A stretch of 64,000 nt of DNA from Pseudomonas sp. BCA17. GTDB lineage: Bacteria > Pseudomonadota > Gammaproteobacteria > Pseudomonadales > Pseudomonadaceae. Below, piece by piece: positions 31,579 through 41,763 of the stretch. A program made the translations under genes and the position numbers. The DNA lies in contig NZ_SGWI01000002.1 of NCBI RefSeq assembly GCF_004519405.1, positions 124,001 through 188,000 on the forward strand, read 5' to 3'. The notes under the pieces were generated by a model that had not been told where the DNA came from, ran no database searches, and worked only from the letters and a program-made list of their open reading frames with translations. Within the stretch, counting starts at the first letter, position 1, and every line of letters begins with the position of its first letter.

Positions 31579-31795
31579 GACCATTACCCCAAAAACCGGC
31601 GCGCATTATGGACTACGAAGCGACAAGTTCGAAGCGACAAGCTACAAGTAAAGAACTTAGAGGGTCTTTCGCTGACTAATGTCCGGCTTTTCTCTGTCTG
31701 CTATACGCTCAGGGAAGTGCCAGTGTAGGATGCGCGCCGTTCGGCGTTGGCCGACACCTCTTTTCGTTCCACACCCTTTGGAACCCGAAACCGCC

Positions 31796-34387
31796 ATGTC
31801 ATCGCGTAAATTTGGACTCAACCTGGTGGTAGTGCTGGCAATTGCCGCGCTGTTCACCGGCTTCTGGGCGCTGATCAACCGCCCGGTCACTACCCCCAAC
31901 TGGCCTGAACAGATCTCAGGGTTCTCTTACTCGCCGTTCCAGCAAGGCCAGTTCCCACAGAAAGACCAGTATCCGACCGACGACCAGATGCGTCAGGACC
32001 TGGCGATCATGAGCAAGCTGACGGACAACATCCGTACTTACTCGGTCGATGGCACCCTGGGGGACATCCCCAAGCTGGCCGAAGAGTTCGGCCTGCGCGT
32101 GACACTGGGGATCTGGATCAGCCCGGACCTGGAGCGTAACGAACGCGAAATCCAGCGCGCCATCGAGATCGCCAATAGCTCACGCAGTGTCGTGCGCGTA
32201 GTGGTCGGTAACGAGGCATTGTTCCGCGAAGAGATCACCCCGCAAGCACTGATTGCGTTGCTGGACCGGGTACGCGCCGCCGTGAAAGTGCCGGTGACGA
32301 CCTCCGAGCAATGGCACATCTGGGAAAAGAACCCGCAACTGGCCAAGCACGTCGACCTGATCGCCGCGCACATCCTGCCTTTCTGGGAATTTATTCCGAT
32401 GGACAAGGCCGGCCAGTACGTACTCGACCGTGCCCGGGACCTGAAGAAACTGTTCCCGAAAAAACCGCTGCTGCTGTCGGAGGTTGGCTGGCCGAGTAAC
32501 GGACGCATGCGCGGCGGTAACGAAACGTCCCCGGCAGACCAGGCCATCTACCTGCGCACACTGGTGAACAAGCTGAACCGCCAAGGCTACAACTACTTCG
32601 TGATCGAGGCATTCGATCAGCCGTGGAAAGTCAGCGACGAAGGTTCGGCGGGCGCCTATTGGGGCGTTTATAACGCCGCACGCCAGCAAAAATTCAACTT
32701 TGAAGGCCCCGTCGTCGCAATCCCGCAATGGCGCGTACTGGCTATCGGCTCGGTGGTGCTTGCGCTGCTGTCCCTCACCCTGCTGATGATCGATGGCTCG
32801 GCCTTGCGCCAGCGCGGCCGTACCTTCCTGACCTTTATCGCGTTCCTGTGCGGTTCGGTGCTGGTATGGATCGGCTACGACTACAGCCAGCAATACAGCA
32901 CCTGGTTCAGCGTGACCGTCGGTATCTTGCTGGCACTCGGCGCCCTCGGCGTGTTTATCGTGTTGCTGACCGAGGCCCACGAACTGGCGGAAGCGGTATG
33001 GACCCACAAGCGTCGGCGTGAATTTCTGCCGGTGGAGGGGGATTCGGACTACCGCCCGAAAGTATCGATCCATGTGCCTTGCTACAACGAGCCACCGGAG
33101 ATGGTCAAACAGACCCTCGACGCCCTGGCCGCCCTCGATTACCCGGACTACGAAGTCCTGATCATCGACAACAACACCAAAGACCCGGCCGTGTGGGAAC
33201 CGGTGCGCGATTACTGCGAAACCCTCGGCCCGCGCTTCAAGTTCTTCCATGTCTCGCCCCTGGCCGGTTTCAAGGGCGGTGCACTGAACTACCTGATCCC
33301 GCACACCGCCAAGGACGCCGAAGTGATCGCGGTGATCGACTCGGACTACTGCGTGTCGCCGAACTGGCTCAAGCACATGGTGCCGCACTTCGCCGACCCG
33401 AAAATCGCCGTGGTGCAATCGCCACAGGATTACCGCGACCAGAACGAAAGCACCTTCAAGAAGCTCTGCTATGCGGAATACAAGGGCTTCTTCCATATCG
33501 GCATGGTTACCCGTAACGACCGTGACGCGATCATCCAGCACGGCACCATGACCATGACCCGCCGCTCGGTGCTCGAAGAGCTGGGCTGGGCCGACTGGTG
33601 CATCTGTGAAGACGCGGAACTGGGCTTGCGCGTGTTCGAGAAAGGGCTGTCGGCGGCGTATTACCACGACAGCTACGGCAAGGGCCTGATGCCGGACACC
33701 TTCATCGACTTCAAGAAACAGCGTTTCCGCTGGGCCTATGGCGCGATCCAGATCATCAAGCGCCACACCGCCAGTCTCTTGCGCGGCAAGGACACCGAGC
33801 TGACCCGTGGCCAGCGCTACCACTTCCTCGCGGGCTGGTTGCCGTGGGTGGCGGACGGCATGAACATCTTCTTCACCGTCGGCGCGCTGCTGTGGTCCGC
33901 AGCGATGATCATCGTACCAACGCGGGTCGACCCACCGTTGCTGATTTTCGCGATCCCGCCGTTGGCGTTGTTCGTGTTCAAGGTCGGCAAGATCATCTTC
34001 CTCTACCGCCGTGCGGTGGGTGTGAACCTCAAGGACGCGTTCTGCGCCGCCCTCGCTGGCCTGGCGCTGTCCCACACCATCGCCAAGGCGGTGCTGTATG
34101 GTTTCTTCACCACCAGTATTCCGTTCTTTCGCACACCGAAAAACGCGGATAACCACGGCTTCTGGGTCGCAATCTCGGAAGCACGCGAAGAGATGTTCAT
34201 CATGCTGCTCTTGTGGGGCGCGGCGCTGGGGATCTACCTGGTGCAGGGCCTGCCGAGCAATGACATGCGCTTCTGGGTGGTGATGCTGCTGGTGCAGTCG
34301 CTGCCGTATGTGGCGGCCTTGATCATGGCTTTCCTGTCTTCGTTGCCAAAACCTGCGCCGGAACCGGAACCCGCGCCTGCCGCGTAA
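31796..34387 (+). CDS. ndvB: Beta-glucan synthase-like glycosyltransferase with GH17 domain
   Basis: 863 residues from ATG 31796. After an N-terminal membrane anchor (about 8-28) comes a periplasmic GH17-like domain (FSYSPFQQGQ..., VVGNEALFREE, LLLSEVGWPSNGRMRGG, FDQPWKVSDEGSAGAYWGVY), then transmembrane helices, a cytosolic GT2 domain (SIHVPCYNEPPEMV; DSDYCVS; CEDAELGLRVFEKG; QRFRWAYG) and C-terminal membrane helices. The gene order ndvB-dapE-rlmA is that of P. aeruginosa, where NdvB makes cyclic beta-1,3 glucans linked to biofilm antibiotic tolerance. The GH17 part may cyclise or trim the glucan. Confidence 0.88.
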   Translation: MSSRKFGLNLVVVLAIAALFTGFWALINRPVTTPNWPEQISGFSYSPFQQGQFPQKDQYPTDDQMRQDLAIMSKLTDNIRTYSVDGTLGDIPKLAEEFGLRVTLGIWISPDLERNEREIQRAIEIANSSRSVVRVVVGNEALFREEITPQALIALLDRVRAAVKVPVTTSEQWHIWEKNPQLAKHVDLIAAHILPFWEFIPMDKAGQYVLDRARDLKKLFPKKPLLLSEVGWPSNGRMRGGNETSPADQAIYLRTLVNKLNRQGYNYFVIEAFDQPWKVSDEGSAGAYWGVYNAARQQKFNFEGPVVAIPQWRVLAIGSVVLALLSLTLLMIDGSALRQRGRTFLTFIAFLCGSVLVWIGYDYSQQYSTWFSVTVGILLALGALGVFIVLLTEAHELAEAVWTHKRRREFLPVEGDSDYRPKVSIHVPCYNEPPEMVKQTLDALAALDYPDYEVLIIDNNTKDPAVWEPVRDYCETLGPRFKFFHVSPLAGFKGGALNYLIPHTAKDAEVIAVIDSDYCVSPNWLKHMVPHFADPKIAVVQSPQDYRDQNESTFKKLCYAEYKGFFHIGMVTRNDRDAIIQHGTMTMTRRSVLEELGWADWCICEDAELGLRVFEKGLSAAYYHDSYGKGLMPDTFIDFKKQRFRWAYGAIQIIKRHTASLLRGKDTELTRGQRYHFLAGWLPWVADGMNIFFTVGALLWSAAMIIVPTRVDPPLLIFAIPPLALFVFKVGKIIFLYRRAVGVNLKDAFCAALAGLALSHTIAKAVLYGFFTTSIPFFRTPKNADNHGFWVAISEAREEMFIMLLLWGAALGIYLVQGLPSNDMRFWVVMLLVQSLPYVAALIMAFLSSLPKPAPEPEPAPAA

Positions 34388-34405
34388 AAACTTGCGCAAA
34401 GCACT

Positions 34406-34432
34406 AAACGGCGGCCTCTGGCCGCCGTTTTG
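34406..34432 (+). terminator. Terminator after ndvB
   Basis: AAACGGCGGCC-TCT-GGCCGCCGTTTT, an 11-base-pair perfect stem with a short T run. Confidence 0.85.
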
Positions 34433-34554
34433 CTATAAGATAACGGCCATTTTGTTGGACCAGGCAAGCTCGCCGCCAGATTGGATCTGCGCCGTTTCAA
34501 GATTTGTATTCCACATTCGCCCAGCACCCATTACATGCTTTCCGGAGTTTTCCC

Positions 34555-35706
34555 ATGACGGCCCATGCCGACCTTTCGCCGACCCTTCAACTCGCTATCG
34601 ACCTGATCCGTCGCCCCTCGGTCACGCCGGTCGATGCCGACTGTCAGAAGCTGATGATGCAGCGCCTGGGCGACGCCGGTTTCAAGCTTGAGCCGATGCG
34701 CATTGAAGACGTGGATAACTTCTGGGCCACCCATGGCAAGCACGACGGCCCGGTGCTGTGTTTTGCCGGCCACACCGATGTGGTGCCGACCGGTCCGGTG
34801 CAGGCCTGGCAGAATGATCCGTTCGATGCACTGATCGACGAAAACGGCATGCTGTGCGGCCGTGGCGCGGCGGACATGAAAGGCAGCCTGGCGGCCATGC
34901 TGGTGGCATCAGAGCGTTTCGTCGCCGACTACCCGGACCACAAGGGCTCGGTGGCCTTCCTGATCACCAGTGACGAAGAAGGCCCGGCGCACCACGGCAC
35001 CAAAGCCGTGATCGAACGCCTGGCGGCACGCAAGGAGCGCCTGGACTGGTGCATCGTCGGCGAGCCGTCGAGCACCACGCTGGTGGGCGATGTGGTCAAG
35101 AACGGTCGTCGTGGCTCCCTCGGCGCAACCCTCACCGTACGCGGTGTGCAAGGTCACGTGGCGTACCCGCACCTGGCGAAGAACCCGATTCACCTGGCGG
35201 CTCCGGCCCTGGCCGAATTGGCCGCCGAGCATTGGGATGACGGCAACGCATTTTTCCCACCGACCAGCTTCCAGATTTCCAACCTCAATTCCGGCACCGG
35301 TGCCACCAACGTGATCCCAGGTGAGCTGACGGCAGTGTTCAACTTCCGCTTCTCCACCGAGTCCACCGTCGAAGGCTTGCAACAGCGCGTTGCGGCAATC
35401 CTCGACAAGCACGCTCTGGACTGGCATGTGGACTGGGCCTTGTCGGGCCTGCCGTTCCTGACCGAACCGGGTGCACTGCTGGATGCGGTGTCCGCCAGCA
35501 TCAAGGCGATTACCGGGCGCGAAACCAAGGCGTCCACCAGTGGTGGCACTTCGGACGGTCGCTTCATTGCGACGCTCGGCACACAAGTCGTCGAACTGGG
35601 TCCGGTCAACGCCACCATTCACCAGGTCAACGAGCGCATCCTGGCCAGTGACCTCGATGTGCTGACCGAAATCTATTACCAGACCCTGATCAAGTTGCTC
35701 GCCTGA
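34555..35706 (+). CDS. dapE: Succinyl-diaminopimelate desuccinylase
   Basis: 383 residues from ATG 34555 (GGAG upstream). Zn-dependent M20-type hydrolase: [13 protein letters not shown] supplies a metal His and Asp, [14 protein letters not shown] the bridging Asp, [12 protein letters not shown] the catalytic Glu pair, and the lid domain includes [25 protein letters not shown]. It removes succinate from N-succinyl-LL-diaminopimelate in lysine and peptidoglycan synthesis. Its TGA overlaps the rlmA start. Confidence 0.97.
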   Translation: MTAHADLSPTLQLAIDLIRRPSVTPVDADCQKLMMQRLGDAGFKLEPMRIEDVDNFWATHGKHDGPVLCFAGHTDVVPTGPVQAWQNDPFDALIDENGMLCGRGAADMKGSLAAMLVASERFVADYPDHKGSVAFLITSDEEGPAHHGTKAVIERLAARKERLDWCIVGEPSSTTLVGDVVKNGRRGSLGATLTVRGVQGHVAYPHLAKNPIHLAAPALAELAAEHWDDGNAFFPPTSFQISNLNSGTGATNVIPGELTAVFNFRFSTESTVEGLQQRVAAILDKHALDWHVDWALSGLPFLTEPGALLDAVSASIKAITGRETKASTSGGTSDGRFIATLGTQVVELGPVNATIHQVNERILASDLDVLTEIYYQTLIKLLA

Positions 35707-36515
35707 TGCTCGCCTGCCCCATTTGCAGCGCACCGCTCAACGCGGTGGACAATGGCGTGGTATGCCCGGCCGGGCACCGCTTCGACCGCGCGCGCCAGGG
35801 TTACCTGAACCTGCTGCCTGTGCAGCACAAGAACAGCCGCGACCCCGGCGACAACCTGGCGATGGTCGAGGCGCGCCGCGACTTCCTCAATGCCGGGCAC
35901 TACGCGCCGGTGGCCAGGCGCCTGGCCGAGCTGGCCGCCGAACGTGCTCCACAGCGCTGGGTGGACATCGGTTGCGGCGAGGGTTACTACACCGCGCAAA
36001 TGGCTGAGGCCCTGCCCCATGCCGACGGTTATGCGCTGGATATCTCCAAGGAAGCGGTCAAGCGTGCCTGCAAGCGCAACCCGGCACTGACCTGGTTGAT
36101 CGCCAGCATGGCCCGCGTGCCGCTGGCCGACGCCAGTTGCCAGTTCCTCGCCAGCGTGTTCAGCCCGTTGGACTGGCAGGAAGCCAAACGCTTGCTCAGC
36201 CCTGGCGGCGGCCTGATGAAAGTCGGCCCGACCAGCGGCCACTTGATGGAGCTGCGCGAGCGCCTGTACGACGAAGTGCGCGAGTACACCGACGACAAGC
36301 ATCTGGCCCTGGTGCCGGCGGGCATGAGCCTGGCACACAGCGAAACCCTGACGTACAGCCTGAGCCTGGCCGAGCCCAGGGACCGCGCCAATCTGCTGGC
36401 CATGACGCCCCACGGCTGGCGCGCCAGCGCCGAGCGCCGCGCACAGGTGATCGAGGCGGCCGAGCCGCTGCTGGTAACCGTGTCGATGCGCTACGATTAT
36501 TTCGTGCTTCAATAA
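35706..36515 (+). CDS. rlmA: 23S rRNA (guanine-745 N1) methyltransferase
   Basis: 269 residues. An N-terminal zinc finger (C4, C7, C20, H24: CPIC...CPAGH) followed by FDRARQGYLNLLPVQHKNSRDPGDN, the hallmark of RlmA, and an AdoMet-binding WVDIGCGEGYYTAQMAEALP. It methylates G745 of 23S rRNA. Translation is coupled to dapE by a one-base stop/start overlap. The dapE-rlmA pairing is conserved in Pseudomonas. Confidence 0.93.
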   Translation: MLACPICSAPLNAVDNGVVCPAGHRFDRARQGYLNLLPVQHKNSRDPGDNLAMVEARRDFLNAGHYAPVARRLAELAAERAPQRWVDIGCGEGYYTAQMAEALPHADGYALDISKEAVKRACKRNPALTWLIASMARVPLADASCQFLASVFSPLDWQEAKRLLSPGGGLMKVGPTSGHLMELRERLYDEVREYTDDKHLALVPAGMSLAHSETLTYSLSLAEPRDRANLLAMTPHGWRASAERRAQVIEAAEPLLVTVSMRYDYFVLQ

Positions 36516-36569
36516 CCGACTTTTAAGTATCCGCGAATGGATTTTCGAATCCCGCAACGAGGAATATCC

Positions 36570-36947
36570 ATGCGCCAACCTGATATCGAGATTTACCTGA
36601 AGGACGCCGACGTCGACCACAAGGCCATCGCCGCCTGGCTGGGCGCCGCCCTGGGCCCGTGCACCGACTGGGTCCAGAAAGGCCAGACCTACAAGTGCAA
36701 AGCCGGCAATGTACCAGTTACCTGGCTGCCCAAGGCCGTGGGCAAGTGGAACAGCCTGTACCTGGAGAGCGACCAGACGCCATGGGACGACGACATCGCC
36801 TGCGCCCGCGCAGCCTTTGCCGCGCTGAACGTGGAAGTGCGCTGTGCACCGGGTACCTGGGTCGAAGAGGAAGGTGAAGAAAGCGCCGACACCTGGATTC
36901 GCATCAGCGCGGACGGTGAAGAGCAGATCACCTGGAGGACGGCTTAA
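36570..36947 (+). CDS. Conserved Pseudomonas protein, unknown
   Basis: 125 residues from ATG 36570 (GAGGA 7 bases upstream; an ATG at 36537 has none). MRQPDIEIYLKDADVDHKAIAAWLGAALGPCTDW... acidic, soluble, with several Trp. It follows rlmA as in other pseudomonads. No function assigned. Confidence 0.75.
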   Translation: MRQPDIEIYLKDADVDHKAIAAWLGAALGPCTDWVQKGQTYKCKAGNVPVTWLPKAVGKWNSLYLESDQTPWDDDIACARAAFAALNVEVRCAPGTWVEEEGEESADTWIRISADGEEQITWRTA

Positions 36948-36951
36948 AGAC

Positions 36952-37019
36952 AGCTGCAAGCTTCGAACGGCAAGCGGCAAGTCAAAGCACTTGCAGCTTG
37001 CCGCTCCAAACTTGCAGCT
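36952..37019. repeat. Large inverted repeat between convergent genes
   Basis: The arms AGCTGCAAG...AGCGGCAAG and CTTGCCGCT...CTTGCAGCT form a long two-part hairpin. It resembles the AGCTGCAAGC-rich intergenic repeats of fluorescent pseudomonads and lies between the convergent unknown gene and the cold-shock gene. A related fragment is at 31617-31650. Confidence 0.65.
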
Positions 37020-37023
37020 CGGC

Positions 37024-37233
37024 CTACAGGCCGACCACATCCTCCGCCTGCAAACCTTTCTCGCCGCTCACCACCGCATATTCCACCTGCTGGCCTTCAG
37101 CCAGGGAGCGGTGGCCTTCACCACGAATAGCGCGGTAGTGCACAAACACATCCTTGCCATCTTCGCGTTGGATAAAACCATAGCCCTTTGCATCGTTGAA
37201 CCACTTCACATTGCCGGTTTCGCGCGTTGTCAT
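37024..37233 (-). CDS. Cold-shock domain protein (CspA family)
   Basis: 69 residues from ATG 37233, with GGGAG upstream. RNP1 KGYGFIQRE and RNP2 DVFVHY are intact on the beta-barrel. It binds single-stranded RNA/DNA as an RNA chaperone. The family has several paralogues in Pseudomonas, so I do not assign a symbol. Its 5' region (37234-37413) is AT-rich and shared with the divergent plsB promoter. Confidence 0.93.
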   Translation of the reverse strand: MTTRETGNVKWFNDAKGYGFIQREDGKDVFVHYRAIRGEGHRSLAEGQQVEYAVVSGEKGLQAEDVVGL

Positions 37234-37413
37234 CTGTTTTTCTCCCACATGCTTTTTATTGTTGAGTCAGCCGCATGGAACTGCCGAGTATATGGCAGGT
37301 TCAAAAAGCTTCAACTCAAGTTTATTTAGCCGCTTTTTGCCGATTTTCGGCGAATACGGCACACTACCCGCCCGAGCAACTGCTCGGTTTTTTCCACTTG
37401 AAGCAGCACGCCT

Positions 37414-39918
37414 ATGACCCGCTCCCCGTTCCGCCGTCTGGTGTTTGGCACCTTGCGCCGACTGTTGTACCTCTGGGTTCGCTCGGAGACGATCAACCAG
37501 TCGTCCCTAACCCTCAACCTCGACCGCAGCCGGCCGGTGTTCTACGTCCTGCAATCGCCTTCCCTCACCGAATTGGCCGTGGTTGACGCCGAGTGCACCA
37601 AAGCCGGTCTGCCGCGTCCGGTGCTGCCGGTATCGGTAGGCCCACTGATGGAACCTGCCGCGTTCTTCTACCTGACGCCGGACCCCGACTGGCTTGGCCG
37701 CCAGGACAAGCGCGGCGCGCCGCCGACCCTGACCCGCCTGGTCAATACCCTGAGCGAACACGCCGAAGAGAATGCACAAATCATTCCGGTCAGCGTGTTC
37801 TGGGGCCAATCGCCCGAGAGCGAGTCCAGCCCGTGGAAACTGCTGTTTGCCGACAGTTGGGCAGTCACCGGGCGTCTGCGCCGGTTGTTGAGCATCCTGA
37901 TCCTCGGTCGCAAGACCCGTGTGCAATTCTCTGCGCCAATCAACCTGCGTGAATTGATCGAGCACAATAAAGGCCACGAACGTACCGTGCGCATGGCTCA
38001 ACGCATCCTGCGTGTGCACTTTCGTAACCTGAAGACCGCCGTGATCGGCCCCGACCTGTCCCACCGCCGCAACCTGGTGAAGGGCCTGGTCAATATGCCC
38101 TTGGTACGCCAAGCCATTGCCGAAGAAGCCGAACGGGAAAAAATCTCCCCGGAAAAAGCCAAGGCGCAAGCCCTGCGCTACGGCAACGAAATCGCCTCGG
38201 ACTACACCTACACCGCGATCCGCTTCCTCGAAGTGGTGCTCAGCTGGTTCTGGAACAAGATCTACGACGGCATCAAGGTCAACAACATCGAGGGCGTGCA
38301 AAAGGTTGCCCAGGGCTACGAGGTCATCTACGTACCTTGCCACCGCAGCCATATCGACTACCTGCTGCTGTCGTACCTGCTGTTCAAGAACGGCCTGACC
38401 CCGCCGCACATCGCCGCCGGTATCAACCTGAACATGCCGGTGATCGGCAGCCTGTTGCGCCGTGGCGGTGCGTTTTTCATGCGCCGCACCTTCAAGGGCA
38501 ACCCGCTGTACACCTCGGTGTTCAACGAATACCTGCACACCTTGTTCACCAAAGGCTTCCCGGTGGAGTACTTCGTTGAAGGCGGACGCTCGCGCACCGG
38601 ACGCATGCTGCAACCGAAGACCGGGATGCTGGCGATCACCCTGCGCAGCTTCTTGCGCTCTTCACGCATGCCGATCGTGTTCGTGCCGGTGTACATCGGC
38701 TATGAGCGCGTGCTCGAAGGCCGCACCTACCTCGGTGAATTGCGCGGTGCAAGCAAGAAGAAAGAATCGATCTTCGATATTTTCAAAGTGGTCGGCGCGC
38801 TCAAGCAGCGCTTTGGCCAGGTCGCCGTCAACTTCGGCGAGCCGATCAAGCTGGCCGAGTTTCTCGACGCCGAGCAACCGGACTGGCGCGCCCAGGAATT
38901 GGGCCCGAACTACAAACCGGCGTGGCTCAATGAGACCACCAACCGCCTCGGCGAACAGGTGGCGCGCCACTTGAACGAAGCCGCGGCGGTGAATCCGGTA
39001 AACCTGGTAGCCCTGGCACTGCTGTCCACCACGCGCCTGGCCCTGGACGAACAAGCCATGGCACGCCAGTTGGACCTGTACCTGGCGCTGCTGCGCCGCG
39101 TGCCCTACTCGCCTCATACCACCTTGCCCGAAGGCGACGGACTGGCGCTGATCAAGCACGTCAAGGACATGGACCTGCTGTCGGAACAAAGCGACGCTCT
39201 GGGTAAGATCCTGTACCTGGATGAGCAGAACGCCGTCCTGATGACCTACTACCGCAACAACGTGCTGCACATTTTTGCCCTGCCGGCGCTGCTGGCGAGT
39301 TTCTTCCAGAGCAGCTCGCGGATGAACCGCGAGCAGATCCTGCGCTACACCCGCGCGCTCTACCCCTACCTGCAATCGGAGCTGTTTATCCGCTGGTCGC
39401 TGGAAGAGCTGGACACGGTCGTCGACCAATGGCTGCAAGCATTTGTGGAACAGGGCCTGCTGCGCTTCGAGAACGATGTGTACCTGCGCCCGGCCCCGAG
39501 TTCACGGCACTTTGTATTGCTTACGCTGCTGTCCAAGAGCATTGCCCAGACCCTGCAGCGTTTCTACATGGCCATCTCGCTGCTGCTCAACAGCGGCCAG
39601 AACAGCATCAGCGCCGAAGAACTGGAAGACCTGTGCACGATCATGGCCCAGCGCCTGTCGATCCTGCATGGCCTGAACGCTCCGGAATTCTTCGACAAGA
39701 GCCTTTTCCGACATTTTATCCAGACATTGCTGGAGCAAGATGTGCTGCGCCGTGACGAGGCCGGTAAATTGAGTTACCACGACCTGCTTGGCGAGTTGGC
39801 CGAAGGCGCAGCGAAACGCGTGCTACCGGCAGAGATTCGCTTGTCGATCCGGCAAGTGGCGCTGCATCGGGTTGATGGCGCGGCCGAGGCAGCGGTCGAA
39901 CCTCAAGAAACCCGCTAG
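37414..39918 (+). CDS. plsB: Glycerol-3-phosphate 1-O-acyltransferase
   Basis: 834 residues, typical length. Acyltransferase motifs: block [14 protein letters not shown] (HX4D), block [14 protein letters not shown], block [23 protein letters not shown], block [14 protein letters not shown]. It transfers acyl groups from acyl-CoA/ACP to glycerol-3-phosphate at the inner membrane, the first step of phospholipid synthesis. The start ATG 37414 is followed by basic residues; longer starts are not supported. Confidence 0.97.
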   Translation: MTRSPFRRLVFGTLRRLLYLWVRSETINQSSLTLNLDRSRPVFYVLQSPSLTELAVVDAECTKAGLPRPVLPVSVGPLMEPAAFFYLTPDPDWLGRQDKRGAPPTLTRLVNTLSEHAEENAQIIPVSVFWGQSPESESSPWKLLFADSWAVTGRLRRLLSILILGRKTRVQFSAPINLRELIEHNKGHERTVRMAQRILRVHFRNLKTAVIGPDLSHRRNLVKGLVNMPLVRQAIAEEAEREKISPEKAKAQALRYGNEIASDYTYTAIRFLEVVLSWFWNKIYDGIKVNNIEGVQKVAQGYEVIYVPCHRSHIDYLLLSYLLFKNGLTPPHIAAGINLNMPVIGSLLRRGGAFFMRRTFKGNPLYTSVFNEYLHTLFTKGFPVEYFVEGGRSRTGRMLQPKTGMLAITLRSFLRSSRMPIVFVPVYIGYERVLEGRTYLGELRGASKKKESIFDIFKVVGALKQRFGQVAVNFGEPIKLAEFLDAEQPDWRAQELGPNYKPAWLNETTNRLGEQVARHLNEAAAVNPVNLVALALLSTTRLALDEQAMARQLDLYLALLRRVPYSPHTTLPEGDGLALIKHVKDMDLLSEQSDALGKILYLDEQNAVLMTYYRNNVLHIFALPALLASFFQSSSRMNREQILRYTRALYPYLQSELFIRWSLEELDTVVDQWLQAFVEQGLLRFENDVYLRPAPSSRHFVLLTLLSKSIAQTLQRFYMAISLLLNSGQNSISAEELEDLCTIMAQRLSILHGLNAPEFFDKSLFRHFIQTLLEQDVLRRDEAGKLSYHDLLGELAEGAAKRVLPAEIRLSIRQVALHRVDGAAEAAVEPQETR

Positions 39919-39970
39919 ATTGAATCAGGCGCCGGGAGGGTTTCCGGCGCCGTTGAAAAGGAGCTGCACC

Positions 39971-40372
39971 GTGAAAAAAATCATCCTCCTGGGCCTGACC
40001 GCCCTGCTCGGAGCTTGCCAGTCCATGACCCCAGCCCCCAAGGCCAGCCTCGACGGCGAAGTGTTCTACCTGCAACGCATTGCCCTGCCGCCTGCGGCCA
40101 CTTTGAGCGTGAGCCTGCAAGACGTGTCCCTGATGGACGCCCCGGCCGTGACGCTCGCCGAACAGAAAGGCCCGGTCAAAGGCCAGGTACCGCTGCCCTT
40201 TCACCTGAGCTACGACCCTGCGCAAGTCAAGCCGGGTCACAGTTACTCGGTCAGCGCTCGCATCGAACTGGATGGCAAGCTACTGTTTGTCACCACCGAA
40301 CGGCACTCCGTACAGCTCAACGGCCAGGCTCAACCACCGCTGCGCCTGCGTGTTGATGCGGTCGCCCACTGA
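39971..40372 (+). CDS. YbaY/YscW-type lipoprotein
   Basis: 133 residues from GTG 39971 (AAGGAG 7 bases upstream). Lipobox LLGAC with Cys at about position 17, then PAPKASLDGEVFYLQRIALPPAATLSVSLQDVSLMDAPAVTLAEQKGP, the family's beta-sandwich pattern, and HSYSVSARIELDGKLLFVTTERHSV. Such proteins (type III secretion pilotin-like, YbaY) are outer-membrane or periplasm-facing lipoproteins; the precise role is not known. Confidence 0.8.
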   Translation: MKKIILLGLTALLGACQSMTPAPKASLDGEVFYLQRIALPPAATLSVSLQDVSLMDAPAVTLAEQKGPVKGQVPLPFHLSYDPAQVKPGHSYSVSARIELDGKLLFVTTERHSVQLNGQAQPPLRLRVDAVAH

Positions 40373-40395
40373 TTCACGAACTCAAGGAAGCGTCC

Positions 40396-41085
40396 ATGCT
40401 CCGTAACTCCCTTCGCCTTACCGCCCTGTGTGCCGGCCTCCTGCTCGGTGCCAACGCCATGGCGCTCGACCTTGGCAGCCTGTCTCAGGGTGACGCCAAC
40501 GGCGGCCTCAAGGACGCACTGACCCAAGGCGCACAGATCGCCGTGAAACAGCTGGGCGTGCCCGGCGGTTTCAGCAACAACCCCGAAGTGAAGATCGGCC
40601 TGCCGGGCAAACTCGGCAAAGTCGCCGACAAGCTGAAAATGTTCGGCATGGGTGACCAGGTCACCCAACTGGAAGACAGCATGAACAAAGCGGCTGAAAC
40701 GGCCGTGACCCAGGCGCAACCGATCCTGGTCAATGCGGTGAAGAACATGAGCGTGACCGACGCCAAAGGCATCCTCACCGGCGGCCAGGATTCGGCGACT
40801 CAATACCTGAACAAAAGCAGCCGTGACCAGATCCGCGCCAAGTTCCTGCCGATCGTCAAGGCCGCTACCGACAAGGTGGGCGTAGCCCAGCAGTACAACG
40901 CCCTGGCCGGCAAGGCCGCAGCCTTCGGCGCGCTCGATGCCAAAAGTGCCAACGTTGAAAGCTATGTGACCGAACAGGCGCTGGACGGGCTGTTCAAGAT
41001 GATCGCGCAGCAGGAAGAAACCATCCGCAAGAACCCGGCGGCGGCGGCCACCAGTTTGGCGAAGAAGGTCTTCGGCGCACTGTAA
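40396..41085 (+). CDS. DUF4197 periplasmic protein
   Basis: 229 residues with a signal peptide (LRLTALCAGLLLGANAMA). The mature part (GGLKDALTQGAQIAVKQLGVPGGFSNNPEVKIGLPGKLGKVADKLKMFGMG) and SVTDAKGILTGGQDSATQYLNKSSRDQIRAKFLPIVKAATDKVGV are diagnostic of DUF4197. Function unknown. Spaced 23 bases after the lipoprotein gene, probably co-transcribed. Confidence 0.88.
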   Translation: MLRNSLRLTALCAGLLLGANAMALDLGSLSQGDANGGLKDALTQGAQIAVKQLGVPGGFSNNPEVKIGLPGKLGKVADKLKMFGMGDQVTQLEDSMNKAAETAVTQAQPILVNAVKNMSVTDAKGILTGGQDSATQYLNKSSRDQIRAKFLPIVKAATDKVGVAQQYNALAGKAAAFGALDAKSANVESYVTEQALDGLFKMIAQQEETIRKNPAAAATSLAKKVFGAL

Positions 41086-41095
41086 AGCCTGGACG

Positions 41096-41122
41096 GATCG
41101 CTCCCTGCAATGGGGAGCGATC
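41096..41122. terminator. Perfect palindromic terminator between convergent operons
   Basis: GATCGCTCCC and GGGAGCGATC (10 base pairs, 7-base loop) lie between the DUF4197 gene and the 3' end of the halogenase operon and reach the latter's stop codon. It could terminate both directions although T tracts are weak. Confidence 0.6.
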
Positions 41123-41715
41123 TAATGAATGACCGAATCAGCCAGGCGGCCCAACATCAGCGTGGAAAAGCAGCCAACGGCGATCGAAGTAACACGGTTG
41201 ATCCTCAGCGGCGTCATCCAGGTCTTGTTTACCCCGGTAATCCGGCTACCGAACAGAATCCACGCCGACCCCACCGGAATGATGACCAACGCCAGCGTAC
41301 TCATGAAGGCCGCATACCCCTGCAAGGTAACGAAGGCATCCATCGGCGCGATAAATGAAACGATCAACAAGCCCTTGGGGTTCATCACTGTCAGCAAAAA
41401 GAAAGACCGTCCCGAAAAACGGTCGGGGCTTGGGCCGACCACGCTGTTCTTGCGCTGCCACAAGGTGCAGGAAAGAAACAACAGGTAGCAGGCAGCAGCC
41501 AGTTGCGTCGCTTTAATCGCCCACGGCGACCAGGTTGACAGGTAAAGCAGCGCACCGCCCCACACCGATACCTGAAGCAGATAAGCCACGCATTCGATAT
41601 ACGCCAGGCGCCAGGAAGCGGCAAAGCCAAACAACACTCCGGCGCGCAACAACAGGGTGTTGGTCGGGCCAGGCACTACCAGCAACAACACCAATGCAGA
41701 AACGGTCCCAAACAT
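41122..41715 (-). CDS. LysE/RhtB family amino-acid exporter (distal)
   Basis: 197 residues with about six transmembrane helices. The N-terminal VVPGPTNTLLLRAGVLFGF is the PGP motif of LysE/RhtB exporters, and FFLLTVMNPKGLLIVSF the conserved NPK loop. ATG 41715 follows GGGGA. The protein begins slightly nearer the PGP motif than most family members. It is the last gene of the halogenase operon, so it may export the chlorinated product or its metabolites. Substrate cannot be read from sequence. Confidence 0.85.
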   Translation of the reverse strand: MFGTVSALVLLLVVPGPTNTLLLRAGVLFGFAASWRLAYIECVAYLLQVSVWGGALLYLSTWSPWAIKATQLAAACYLLFLSCTLWQRKNSVVGPSPDRFSGRSFFLLTVMNPKGLLIVSFIAPMDAFVTLQGYAAFMSTLALVIIPVGSAWILFGSRITGVNKTWMTPLRINRVTSIAVGCFSTLMLGRLADSVIH

Positions 41716-41763
41716 GAGTTTATCCCCGGTCGGAAATGATCAAACGCCTTTCCACCGATAGCC

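Noticed and set aside
32180..34399. 739-codon minus-strand frame opposite ndvB
   Set aside because: Gln/His/Arg-rich shadow of a real GC-rich gene; no family resemblance and it would be fully antisense to ndvB.
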